A stretch of 64,000 nucleotides of DNA, taken from contig MNCI01000003.1 of assembly GCA_015680685.1 (NCBI GenBank), positions 799,748 to 863,747 on the forward strand, given 5' to 3'. Position 1 is the first letter of the stretch. Each line of letters starts with the position of its first letter. The notes beneath the pieces are model-generated. The model had not been told where the DNA came from, made no database searches, and saw nothing but the letters and a program-made list of their open reading frames with translations. Origin of the DNA: Gnetum montanum (taxonomy: Eukaryota; Streptophyta; Gnetopsida; Gnetales; Gnetaceae). The translations under genes and the position numbers were made by a program. Positions 1-10,458 of the stretch are shown here, in pieces.

Positions 1-330
1 TGAGAAATTAGGCTTAACTAAAAACATCCAAGAAACCTCTAGCTCTGTACTCAAGTTATTCAATGAGTCACAAGTAGTGGTTTGAGGTTTTATCTCCTTG
101 GATTCATAGTCAGAGAGCAATTTTCCACATTTGTCAATTTCCTAGTAGTTGAAAAGATACTTGGTTTCAACTTGATCTTAGGAAGACCATGATTGGCTAG
201 GCTTTGCGCAATCTCATCTCCTATACACCAAGAAATCCATTTACCATATGAAGGTGGTGAAATTATTATTTATGGGAATAACACATGCTTATCATTAGTC
301 AACAATGTCAACATTGATTGAGGTTTAGTG
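1..330 (+). pseudogene. Tat-1 protease remnant (C-terminal part)
   Basis: The translation, broken by several stops, reads as the part of a retropepsin after the active site. It starts at a segment resembling EKLGLTKNIQETS and continues to the flap-like and LGRPWL-equivalent region. The same stretch is better preserved at 45861-46181 in element C, and the two align base for base with scattered changes, so this is the same subfamily. The active-site part lies off the left edge. This is the left end of the oldest element in the nest (Tat-1). It is non-functional. Confidence 0.8.
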
Positions 331-628
331 GTGGAGTTTTAAGATGAAACTTCTAAAAAATTAAGCTGGGACCAACAACAAAAAAAACAACAAGGCTAAA
401 GTTTCCAATCATACAACATTAAATAATCAACTTGAACACCTATTGATTACCATTTTGAACAATAAGAATTGTGAAACTAGGATTATATAAAAGAAGTTCC
501 TTGATCTGTCTATCATCCCTTATTTCCTTAATGATCATTTATTTACATTTTTAGCCTTTTATCATATTTTAATGTTCATTTGATTTTTTGATTTTCTTTC
601 AAGACTATCTTGTTCTTATTAGAAAAAT
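331..628 (+). other. Tat-1 post-protease spacer
   Basis: This is untranslated or badly decayed DNA between the protease remnant and the repeat array. It matches 46182-46486 of element C, which fixes it as a normal part of this element type. I see no domain in it. Confidence 0.6.
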
Positions 629-780
629 ACAATGGCCCAAGACCTAAAACTAACACATGGCCTGCTACGACCTAAAATTGATACCAAATGATTTGCCAAG
701 GCTTAAAATTGACAAGATGATGGCCTAGTAGGACCCAAAATTGGTAGCCTTCTAAGGCCTTAAAACTAGTGAATAAACAA
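629..780 (+). repeat. Tat-1 GGCC/TAAAACT array (degenerate)
   Basis: About five loose units each carry a GGCC-like half and a TAAAACT or TAAAATTG half, spaced about 25-40 bp. The array occupies the same place, just after protease, as the arrays at 9752, 16740 and 46490 in the other elements. Confidence 0.7.
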
Positions 781-3537
781 CCTATCTTGCTTGCCCTCAT
801 ATGCATATAATGACCAATTTTTTACAATGATGCTTGTTTTGATAATTTTCATATTGTTACATTACTTTGTAACCTTGTCTTTATAGTCATTTTAACTTAT
901 AACCTTTTACACCAAAGATTATAAAATATAGAGGAATGTAAAATAGAAAAAATGACCAAAAAAATTAATTACCTTTGATAAAAAATGTAGTGTACATGGC
1001 TAGAATGACCTGAATTCATAACTACACTAACACACAAGTGCAAAAAAAAAAAAAAAGAAAAAAAAGAAAAAACATATACCAAAATTTTGTAGAAAATTAA
1101 CTAGAAAATGTCTTAATTTATAGTTTACAACCTTTGTTTGTAGTTCATGGGCTACATAAAAATCCAAAAAATTACTAACATGCCTAAAATCTATTCAAAA
1201 CTATCCATACACTAGGATTTGAAGTCCCATACACTGGGAATTCAACCAAAAGTGCTCACATGCTAGGATAGCGAGTCCCACATGTTGTGGTAGCATGTAG
1301 GACAATGTGTGAAGCCTCAAAAATTAGCTTGATTCTTATAGTTTAACCTTAGCTTGGAATAGTCCATAAAGCACTAGATCTCTCCAAAAAAATAAACATT
1401 TCCTTAGGATCTCCAAGATGAAAAAAAGCAAGTTAAAAGGACTAATAAAAAATCCAAGCTCAATTTCACACACTAGGCTCTTAGCCCTAGATGCTATCCA
1501 ATGTGTGGAAGTAGCATGTGAGCATGTAAACAAGTTTCAGAATGTTAAAATCTACTCAAGACTTGCCTACTAGACCGCTTGAAGCCTGAAGTAAATAATT
1601 AGTTAAAAATTTAATTTTCACAAGCTACAAAAGCTAGGTTCTAGCTCCACAAGCTGGAAATCCTAGCCTCACATTATGGCTAGCATTGAAGGTAGTGTGT
1701 GAGCTTCAAATAAGGTTAAACTTGTTTAGAAAAGCTCAAAATTTATACTAGAATGGACGAAACCATAGTTGGTACCTTTGAAGCCTTCATAGCTAGAAAA
1801 CCAAGTTGAAAAAGCTCAAAAATAATCATGCTTAGTCCAACACACTAAGCACACAAGTCCCACACATTGGCTAGTGTGTGGGGTAGTGTGTCAAGGTTCT
1901 ACAAGCTTCAATACACATCAAATCTTACTCAAAATGGCTTAAAAAGTGTATAAACCTTCTCCATATCCTAGAAGCTACTAGAGAAGCCTCAAATACCCAA
2001 AAAAAGTGTCTAAATCCATCAAAACTAACTTGATTGGGTCCCACACATTAGAGCCCATGTCCCACACACTATGTAGCATGTGGAGTAATGTGTGGACCTT
2101 ATATCAACCAAAAGTAAGCTTAAAAACTACTTAGTAGTTTCCTAGTGGGTTCCACATGGCCTAGGAGTTGAAATTTCAACAAGAAGTGAACCTTATAAGT
2201 TGTTAAAAGTTGATTCTTAGCTTCACACACTAGGTAGATAGATCCCACACACTATGTAGCATGTAGGGTAGCATGTGGAAGTATCAAGGACTTCCTTGAG
2301 CATTAACCCTTACTCAAAATGACCAAAAAGATTGTAGAAGCATTCTCCCTAGCCTAGACACTACCATAGGAGTCTAAGTCAACAATCTTTGACTCCTATG
2401 GTAGTGTCTAGGCTAGGGACATGGTTAAGTCAAAATCACTCAAAATCATTCAAAGTGACATGGTTAAGCCCCACAGAATAAGAACACCATCCCACACACT
2501 ACATAGTATGTGGACTTAGTGTGTGAGATCTACATCAATTAAACCCTAGTTTAAAGTTATCTATTACCCACTTTGTGTGTCATGGAAGGCCTACACTAGA
2601 AACTAAAGTAAGAAAGTGACCTTAGGAACTTGTGGAAAGTTGATGCTTGGGCCCACAAGCTGGGAGCACAAGTCCCACATGCTGTGTAGCATGTGAGCTT
2701 AGTGTGTGTTGTTCTAGAACCTTACTCTTGCTTGAACACTTCTTGAATTGATAAAAAAAGCTAAACATCCCCTCCTATACCTCTAGCATTATCTTAGTAA
2801 CCTTAAAAAATCCATAAACTTAGTTAAAAACTCCTAAAAACTATTAGATATTATCCCACATGCTGGGAACCTTATTCCACACATTGTGTAGTGTGTGGGC
2901 TAGCGTGTGGGGCTTTTTGGTAAGATCTACCATGCTTAGAGTTGCTTATAAATTTTTTGGTAGGTTCCATAAGTCCTTGGATGAAAGATTGACAAAGAAT
3001 TTGATTGCTAAAACCTATAAAAACTAGGTCTTTATTTCACATGCTTTGGTACCTTGACCGACAAGTTTCATGACATGTGGGAGCAGCATGTGGGGCTCTA
3101 ACAAGCTAAAACCTTACCCAAACTTGCTTAAACACAACCCAAAATGATTAAATAGGCCCTAAATAAGCCCTATGAAACCTATATCTAGTTAAATCAAGTC
3201 AAAATAGCCACCAAACTTGGTAAAAATTCTTCACACACTAGGGATTTAGGTCCCACACACTATGGAGGTAGTCCACAATGCCCACACTCTTTAGGAATAG
3301 TCCTTACAAGCTGAGGATTCAATATGTTAGATTTTTTAATCATTTGACCAAGAAAAAGCCTATTTTCAAGTAGTTTACATAAGTTTTTACCTATTTTAAA
3401 TATATTTTTACTTGTCTTAATAACTCATAGCCTATTTTTTCTAAATGTTTACTTATTTTGACAATTTGTGGTTTGTTTTTACTAGATTTTACACTATTTT
3501 GACCACAAAATAACTAAAAGGAAAAATAAATGTTATT
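781..3537 (+). repeat. Tat-1 internal spacer with dispersed CACTATGTAGCATGTGG words
   Basis: This is a long non-coding spacer. From about 1200 to 3300 the words CCCACACACTA, TGTAGCATGTGG and TAGTGTGTGG recur irregularly, roughly every 60-200 bp, often as pairs that read as an imperfect palindrome. The matching spacer of element C (46640-48118) shows the same words in the same order. From about 3300 it becomes AT-rich, with TTTTGACC-like words that resume at 39267 on the other side of element A. A perfect 29-bp inverted repeat lies at 2346-2419 and is listed separately. Confidence 0.65.
2346..2419. repeat. Perfect 29-bp inverted repeat
   Basis: The arms 2346-2374 and 2391-2419 are exact reverse complements over 29 bp. 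They flank a 16-base loop (2375-2390). Confidence 0.95.
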
Positions 3538-3542
3538 ATATT
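3538..3542 (+). other. Target site duplication of element A, left copy
   Basis: ATATT lies immediately before the TGATGAG terminus of the 5' LTR. The same five bases follow the CTCATCA terminus at 39262-39266. Confidence 0.9.
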
Positions 3543-3765
3543 TGATGAGCCACGATATCACATACACAATATCGCATCTACCACATGATATCGTGTCCTA
3601 CCTCATCTTCTATAAATAAGAGGCGGCGCCCTTTGTTCCCGGGGGAGTAAGACTTAGACCCTTAGCTAGATTCTTGTAGTTTAGTCATTCCAGAGTTTGA
3701 ATAATTTTTGTGTGCCCACATTAGGAGTCATAGAGTGAATAGATCTTTATTCAAGCAATTTTTAC
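3543..3765 (+). repeat. Element A 5' LTR, left part
   Basis: It starts TGATGAG and aligns with 38484 onwards in the 3' LTR. A TATAAAT box at 3611-3617 is followed by a stretch rich in AGTAAGACTTAGACC, the expected place of the transcription start. The LTR stops at 3765, where element B begins, and resumes at 32356. Confidence 0.9.
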
Positions 3766-4063
3766 TGAAACACCATAAAATTTTGAGACTCTCTTACTTC
3801 ACCAGTGTCTTAGAATTCAGGCAAGAGATTTCCACAAGTGTGGCATCATGGAAGCTTGGCAGGAAATGGATTCTCTAAGTTTAGACTATCCAATATAGCA
3901 AATTTTATACCTCTAGAATTGACAGGCCAGATGGACTGTCTGGCCTTCCCACCTGGATAATTCACCCGGCTGACACTTTACTCAGAAATCATGCTAAGAG
4001 TTGTCGACAGTGCTCAGGATGCGTAAAATAGTTCGGTAAGTTTTCTAGTGAAGAAGCTTGGTA

Positions 4064-4740
4064 TGCTACGCTACACTATGTAGCATAGAAAGCCTCAGAA
4101 GATAGTTGCCCAGGAAATCAAGTGAAAATTGTTGCAAAACAAGGTGCTACACTATGCTACGCTGTGTAGCGTAGCATAGTGTAGCAAAGGAAAAACAGGA
4201 AGGCCCAGCTTACCAAGTGATCCCAATGAAGAAATTGCAGTCGACAGATACTCTAGCCTCCAAAATCGGTTGCCTCGTTCGACTTGAAGTCCTTTAGCAA
4301 TGTGTCTTACTAAAAAGTGGTGGATTGAGCAAAAAGTAGGATATGTCGGCTGCTACGCTGTGCTACGCTACATAGTGTAGCACAGCGTAGTGAAAATACA
4401 AGAGTAGAAAGAAATGTTTCAAATGCAAGTTCAACAAGTTCAAAGGCTTCCCTTCGCAAAAGGAAAAATTTGCAGCTGTTAGGATGGTCAAAGCTTCAAA
4501 AAAGTGTTTGCAACTTCAACACAAGTTGCAGATAAAGCTAGCTACTGTGCTACATAGTGTAGCGTAGCGTAGCAAAAATGCAAACAATGAAATGCTTTAA
4601 AAGTTAGCTTGACGTGCGCCAAACCTTCCAACAGATGTAGTTGACTTTAATGCAAGTTTCATTTTCAAATTGGTGGCTATGTTGTACTATGCTACATAGC
4701 ATAGCACAGTGTAGTGTAGTAGCTATGCTACTGCAGGTGT
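4064..4740. repeat. Palindrome cluster in element B 5' LTR
   Basis: Several inverted repeats are built from GCTACGCTA and its complement. The strongest has perfect 19-bp arms at 4145-4163 and 4168-4186 around a GTGT loop. Another has 14-bp arms at 4353-4366 and 4377-4390. A third is CTATGCTA-CA-TAGCATAG at 4687-4704. Weaker ones lie near 4073 and 4545. They lie in the part of the LTR upstream of the TATA box (U3). Confidence 0.9.
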
Positions 4741-4944
4741 GCTTCATTTCTCGCTTGCATTGTTTGCACACTTGACGCCAACACTCCTAGTTTCAACAAC
4801 ATGATTGCAGCGTAGCAAGTTCAGAATCAGCTTTGCATATCCATGCAATATGGGCATGATAGCATCTCGTGAGTACATGACATGCATCATCCAGGCCTCA
4901 TTTCTCGCATGCTCTAGGCTCTATAAATACCTTGATGAGCAACG

Positions 4945-5105
4945 CTCAAAGGGTTGGCAAATTGAGAATCCTTTTGGTTGGTAGGTTGACAAATTAAGAA
5001 TCCTTTTGGTTGGCAGGATGGAAAATTGAGAATCCTTTTGGTTGGCAGGTTGGCGAAATGAGAATTCTATTGGAAAGTTGGCAAATTGGTAATTTATTTG
5101 GTTGT
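4945..5105 (+). repeat. 34-bp minisatellite downstream of the element B TATA box
   Basis: Four to five units contain AATTGAGAATCCTTTTGGTTGG, shortened here to its core GAGAATCCTTTTGG, followed by a variable GGCAGGTTGGC part. The same block is at about 31688-31850 in the 3' LTR. It starts some 25 bp after the TATA box, so it would lie at the 5' end of the transcript. Confidence 0.85.
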
Positions 5106-5625
5106 AAAATTTTAGTAGTTGACATCTTTTGCATTAGCACTTGACATTAGCTTTTTTCTTGTTGGAATTTTTCACTGCTGGCTTTTAAGCTTGTACTCAA
5201 AAAAACATAGTTGAGGTATTTCGAGCGTTCTAGTCATTCCTGGACTCTCTGTGCACCTTCGGCATTGTATAACTTGTTAAACATTTTCAAGTAAAGAAGA
5301 GAATTGAACCCGCGACTTTGTGATGGTGCATTTTCTTATCCCAGTTACTCTATTATTTCTTTATTGTCATCATTGTTCAACACCATTTTCTTTATTATCG
5401 CATTTATTGATCATCGGTTAGATCTCATGTATTTTGCACTTAAAACGACGTTTACAAAAGGTTAAGTTACATTGGTTAAGTCCCTGTTTGATCGACCAGA
5501 CCATTTAGGGTGCCCCGTTTCGATTTTATCCAGCATGGCCCTCGCATAGATTTGAGGTTAAAACTATTCACCCAATAACCTCTCGGTGTTTCTAGCCATT
5601 GACGTTTTCGGTCGCTACAGTTTTC

Positions 5626-5642
5626 TGGTGCTACAAGGAGGG
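5626..5642 (+). promoter_or_regulatory. Element B primer-binding position
   Basis: TGGTGCTACAAGGAGGG lies six bases after the 5' LTR. Elements D (12827) and C (41993) carry TGGTGCTAGAAGGAGG at the same place, so this is the conserved primer site of the family. I cannot name the matching tRNA with confidence. Confidence 0.7.
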
Positions 5643-5866
5643 TGCTTTTTGGTTCCTTTTCTGTGTTTCACGGTAGTCCTGCATGCGTTCTATATCCCAT
5701 GATGCACTAGTGTAAACATGACATCCTTTTGTGATTGTTTATGCATCATGTGGTGCAGATCGATCACCGCGACGATTCCTTTGGAATCCTGCAGGATAGA
5801 AAGTATCTAATTGCCATTGGATCTCCTTATTTTTCTCATTTACAAATCCTTCTTGACCTTACGAAA

Positions 5867-8320
5867 ATGATTTCCTCAAGCACCGTAGTTACTACCTCTA
5901 ATGTTGAGGTCCCCTTCTCGGTTCAGGGCATCATAGTTGCCGAGCAACCGCTCAGCCCAGTGCAAGAGCTACACCAATCTCTTAGGATACAAAACCGATC
6001 ACCTGAGAGCTAGGCACAGCAAACCAAGCAATACAATTTTCTCTACACTAAGGTTCAGGAAAACCTGCCCTTGGATGCACAAGAACTCGAAGAAAAATAT
6101 AGCTTCAAGTTCACTTATTGTAATGGGAAGGAATTTATTCCCACCCCTAGTGTTTCCATTCCTCTGACACATGCATCAGTGGATCATAGATCAACTGATG
6201 CAGATGAATAGACCTAGGGAGTCATGAGACATGGCATCTCACTATGATGAGGCATTCCAAGATGGATAAGAGGAACTAGATTCCCAGTCTGAGGGTGGAG
6301 GTCAAACCAACCCTGCCACCATCCCTCCCACCCCGTCTTTCTGGAAAAACCCACTTTTTACCACTACTTCCTTTATGGTCACGTCTGCATCATCGTAATT
6401 CGCAGTTTCATCGGTAATAGGTACTCATGACATGCCCTTGGCATATCAACATGCTTACTCCCCTATCTCATTCTCAGCCACTACTCATCTACAAACTATT
6501 TCCCAATCCATTCCTACTTTGCACCATGCACCAAACCTACATCCATACCGTACCTGCATCGCAGTTGCTTGTAGTTTCTGCCTCCATTCCGGCATCTACA
6601 CCTATCCCACCATCAGTGGTGGGCCCAGTCCCGTCCATATGGTGGATCCCATTCATTTCTCCTCCTGTTTCGTAGCCATCGCAAATGTCCCACTACACTC
6701 GCCACTAAACATACAAGGTCCCACAAATGCTACAACCAAGCGTAGGACTATGGTCTATCCCATTGGCTACAAAAACAAACCACCCCATGGCACAACCAGC
6801 AGCTACTTCTCCAAAACCACCACCTACCAGGTGGTGGGTAGCACAAGCAGCACCTTTCATAGGGGCCACCCCAACAGCACTGCCCTTGGATCACGTCGTT
6901 GCCCCTTCCATGCCATAAATGGGAGTTTCTTGTGCAGCTCCCCAACCATCCGCATCGTCCCCAGGTCTGGATTAAGCATTCTAGCTTATCCAAACCCTTA
7001 CAAAGGAACTCAAATGCCTCAAGGCTACCGGTTCTAACACGTTCAAGTCATGGATTTCTACCATGACGATCCCATCAGCCTAGCAGTCCCCATGCTAATG
7101 TTGCCCCCAGGATGCCACTCCCCCACTTCACAAAATACAACTGGGAGGGTGACCCCAACACATATCTCGTAACATTTAGATCTAAGTCCCTTCTTTTGCA
7201 ACAATGGCCGCACACAATTATCTGCATCTTAGCTATGTCTCTGATGGGCAAAGCCTTGGACTGGTATCAGGTGCTCCCACACTCCTCTATCTCAACCCTA
7301 GAGGAGTTGTTGACCCAATTCGTAATGTGTTTCAAGTATAACTTGAGACCAGAGGTTACGTTGGATCAGTTAATGTGTGTTAAACAAGATCCACTGAAAC
7401 CGGTCCATAAATTCATATAATGGTGGAGTGCTACCCTTAACGAGATCTGTGAGGAGGCCCATCTGTTGGCTATCTTTAAGGATGCAATGAACGACTTCAT
7501 CAAGTCCAAACTATACGCTCGCGGTCCATTGGACTCTTAGTTAGGCTTTCACCTAGACTAAGAGCATACAAGAAGTGGTTAAGGCAAGCAAGGACCTAGC
7601 CTATGTTGCATACAAGAACACGTTCACAAAGAAGGACAAGGATAAGGGCAAGGTTACAATAGCCACAGTGGCCGCTATGGTAAACTAAGTCAAGCCCAAT
7701 AACAACAAGAATAATAAGAAGGTGGCTGCACCAGCAACAAACCCCACACCCAACCAAGGCAACGCAGCCCAACCCTCGACATCCACACCACCCAAGCCAA
7801 ACTTTGAGCATAAAGATCGCTCTAAATATAGCCCACTGCCTGTAAAGCCTTCAGAACTTCTGAAGCAATTACTAGGAGTGGGGTATATCCAACACAAGCA
7901 GATGTTAAAGGAGAGGGCCAAAAAACATTAACGGTACTGCGAACTCCTTAGGAACCCCTGCGTGGCTTTGCCCTATGAGCCCCTAGTTCCTAAGAATCTC
8001 AGGCTGGAGCGATTTTGTGACTACCATCAATAGTGTGGTCATGACATGGATTACTGCCTGGCGTTAAAGGATGACATCCAAAGAATGATTGATCAAGGAA
8101 AAATGGTTCTGGACAAAAGCAACCCAGTGCATCCTGAAAATCAATGTCTGCATGTCTACATGGATCCACCTAACGCCAACAATGTCGGTTACATTATCAA
8201 CACTATCGACATTGACAGTAATGCCAAAATTCCCTAGCAACCATTTGTGGTTTCTGTGCCTTAGCATAGTGCACCAACACCACTGGCGGCTAAAAAAACT
8301 CTACAGCAACCATTTGTCTT
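5867..8320 (+). pseudogene. gag: Element B gag (decayed)
   Basis: This is the structural protein of the retrotransposon particle. The start at ATG 5867 is chosen because what follows (KQYNFLYTKVQENLPLD, about 6030-6080) aligns with the element D gag after its ATG at 13009. A proline- and threonine-rich middle (6430-7040) leads to the capsid core at 7112-7420 (KYNWEGDPNTYLVTFRS, then KALDWYQVLPH), which is open for 102 codons. The C-terminal part has a C-x2-H-x4-GH-x4-C knuckle at about 8018-8060 and the LKDDIQRMI helix typical of Tat gag. Many in-frame stops and some shifts make it non-functional. Confidence 0.85.
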
Positions 8321-8494
8321 AAGAATCCCTTCCTAGAGATTTGCCCCTACACCATATATAAACAAAAATGCACCACCGTTGACCGCATTAACACTGCGAG
8401 CACCATTCATCATCAGGGGGCCAAGCCACTCAACCATCCCTACCCACATAGGACAGCGCCACAGCCTTCTTGTCCAAAGAAATGAGAAGAGTGT

Positions 8495-9610
8495 TTGATA
8501 GGTGAGGTGTCAACGAAACGTACCACCCTAGGTACTTTCGAGCCTATGCCCTTGCCCTCTACATCTACATCCTTGTTGCCAAAAGATAATGTTGTTGTGC
8601 ACGCACGATCATTTCCACCTTGCCTGAAAGGGTCTGACCCCAAACCCAAAACTATCCCTTCTCGGGAAATTTGTCTCCTGGGACGAATGGAAGAGGAGAA
8701 ATGCAATAAAAAAGAAGGTGGCACAGACCTCTTAAGTGCTCTCACTCAGGTCAAGCAAGATCTAAAATAAAAAAACATAATGCTGAGCTTGTATGACCTA
8801 ATTATGACTTCCACTGCACACCATGAGGCTCTGGTTCGCATGTTAATAGCAATACAAGTTGACAAGAACATGCTAGCAGAAGAAAAAGCAAGTCACTCAG
8901 TTATGCTTCCTTCTATGCTTGTAGAATCGCAACCATCCCAATTGACTTTCTGTGACGAGTCCAGTAGGGAAGACCCTGAAAAGGGTCAGGTAACTATAGT
9001 GCCTCTATTCATCACAGTTCGGGTCGGCCAACATAAGATCCGAAGGGTACACGTTGATGATGGGGCTGCTATGAACGTCATCCCATTCCCTATTGTGGAT
9101 AAGCTAGGTTTGATAGACCAGATTAGACCCATGACAACGTCATGCTTGAAGTCATTCAATGGGGCATAGGTCATGGTGAAAGGCATTGTCCACATCGACT
9201 TTGTGGCAGGGGACTAGTTCCCAAAAAATGCAACGTTTATCATGGTGGAAGAGATGCCTGGGTTTAACCTAATCATGGGGAGGTCATGGTTAGCACAACT
9301 TAGGATAGTCTCTTCACCCATACATCAGGAGATCCATCTACCCTATGCAGGTAGGGAGGTGGTGATCCATGACGACAAGGTAGCAACATAAGCAATAAAT
9401 AATGTAGATATGGTGTAGGGCTCGGAGATCATAACCTCTGAGAACAAGGCACCTATCTCCATAGATTCTAACTATTTAGCAAAAGAGTTGATCCAACACA
9501 CTAGCTTGGAAAACGACAATGCGTGGGCCAAGTTGCCCTTCCAAGCTGAGGACAATGATGTAGATGAATGCTACATCAAAGCATCTTGGCCTTATGTTTT
9601 ACCAAATCCA
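8495..9610 (+). pseudogene. Element B linker and retropepsin (decayed)
   Basis: A linker (8495-8770) ends in SALTQVKQDLK and continues after one stop into SLYDLIMTS at 8780, the same order as in element D at 15487-15870. The aspartic protease follows. Its active-site strand reads VHVDDGAAMNVIPF near 9048, with Asp-Asp-Gly where retropepsins usually have Asp-Ser/Thr-Gly. The closing segment NLIMGRSWLAQL is near 9265-9300. In-frame stops fall after FNGA (9167) and in the downstream part. Its job would have been to cleave the gag-pol polyprotein. Confidence 0.85.
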
Positions 9611-9751
9611 TGATGGATCAGAAGGTAGTTATGCATAGCATAGCAACCCCACTGCTTTCTACCTGGTTAACATCCATTGTACATTTATCCCTTTTTTGCT
9701 TCACATCAATCCATCTACACTAGGTGCCAAATTGACCCTTTTTGATCATTA

Positions 9752-10135
9752 ACATATCTTCTATTTACGTTATGGCCTGAAATGGCCTAAAACTATATCA
9801 TCACTCCATGGCCCAAAACGGCCTAAAACTATATAGCTGCCATGGCTCAAAATGGCCTAAAACTACATGCAGCCCGCTAAGGCCTAAAATTGGCAAAATT
9901 TTCTCTGTTTACATCACGTGCCATGGCCCGAAATGGCCTAAAACTATATCATCACTAAATGGCCCGAAACGGCCTAAAACTATATAGTTGCGATGGCCCA
10001 AAATGGCTTAAAACTACATACGGCTTGCTAAGGCCTAAAACTGGAAAAAAGTCTTTCTTTCGTTTACATTATCCCATGGTCCGAAATGGCCTAAAACTAC
10101 ACATGGCCTGAAATGGCCTAAAACTAAGACACATT
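9752..10135 (+). repeat. Element B array 1 (GGCCTAAAACTA units, higher order)
   Basis: Units of about 35 bp have the core ATGGCCYGAAAYGGCCTAAA followed by ACTATAT. They are arranged in a higher-order repeat of about 155-160 bp: the block 9765-9900 with four variant units recurs at 9920-10055, and a partial third copy follows. The array lies between protease and the antisense gene. Confidence 0.88.
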
Positions 10136-10274
10136 AAAAACATAAAAATAGATCATGTAGATAATGCATAAGCTAAAATAAAATCAATCTTGCCAAAATT
10201 CATTTTTCATTCAAGGTTCCACTTAAACAATGTTTGCAATAGTTTTCAAAAAATACAAATGAAAGCCCTTACTA
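10136..10274. other. Short spacer beyond the antisense stop codon
   Basis: This AT-rich stretch would be the 3' untranslated region of the minus-strand antisense gene. I see no clear polyadenylation signal that I would stake a call on. Confidence 0.35.
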
Positions 10275-10370
10275 TCATGCATCATCTTCCCCTACATCAT
10301 CTCCCTCTACATCATCTTCTTCTACATTAGCATTTTCGCCCTCTAGGGGCCCTACTTCTTCATTCGAAAT
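10275..10370 (-). pseudogene. Antisense gene of element B, last exon
   Basis: On the minus strand, TATGATGTAG is an intron end at 10371-10372. It is followed by 32 codons that are open to a TGA at 10275-10277. The peptide is strongly acidic, ending in repeated EDD and GDDV blocks. It joins in phase 0 to the exon ending at 10459, whose boundary is followed by GTTAGT, leaving an 88-base intron (10371-10458). The call rests on splice signals plus matching phase, not on homology. Confidence 0.62.
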
Positions 10371-10458
10371 CTACATCATAAAAATGAAGTAATCAGCTAG
10401 AGTTACACATAAAGGCTAGAATAAAACCTTAATTGTTGCATCTTAGAAAGTGACTAAC

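Larger units (their letters stand above)
3766..5619 (+). repeat. Element B 5' LTR
   Basis: It runs from TGAAACACC to GCTACA, 1854 bp, and aligns along its length with 30513-32355. A TATAAAT box lies at 4922-4928. The upstream half carries the palindrome cluster. A minisatellite of about 34 bp follows the TATA box. The next bases, TTTTCTGGTGCTACAAGGAG, are the primer-binding position. Confidence 0.92.

Noticed and set aside
4064-4740. LTR hairpins as possible tRNA or microRNA genes
   Set aside because: There is no tRNA-like cloverleaf. The hairpins are clustered variants of one word inside a repeat, so no separate RNA gene is called.
6432-7037. 201-residue plus-strand ORF, the longest in its region
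   Set aside because: It is not the gag frame throughout. It is a neighbouring frame over the proline-rich middle of the element B gag, so I did not list it as a separate gene.
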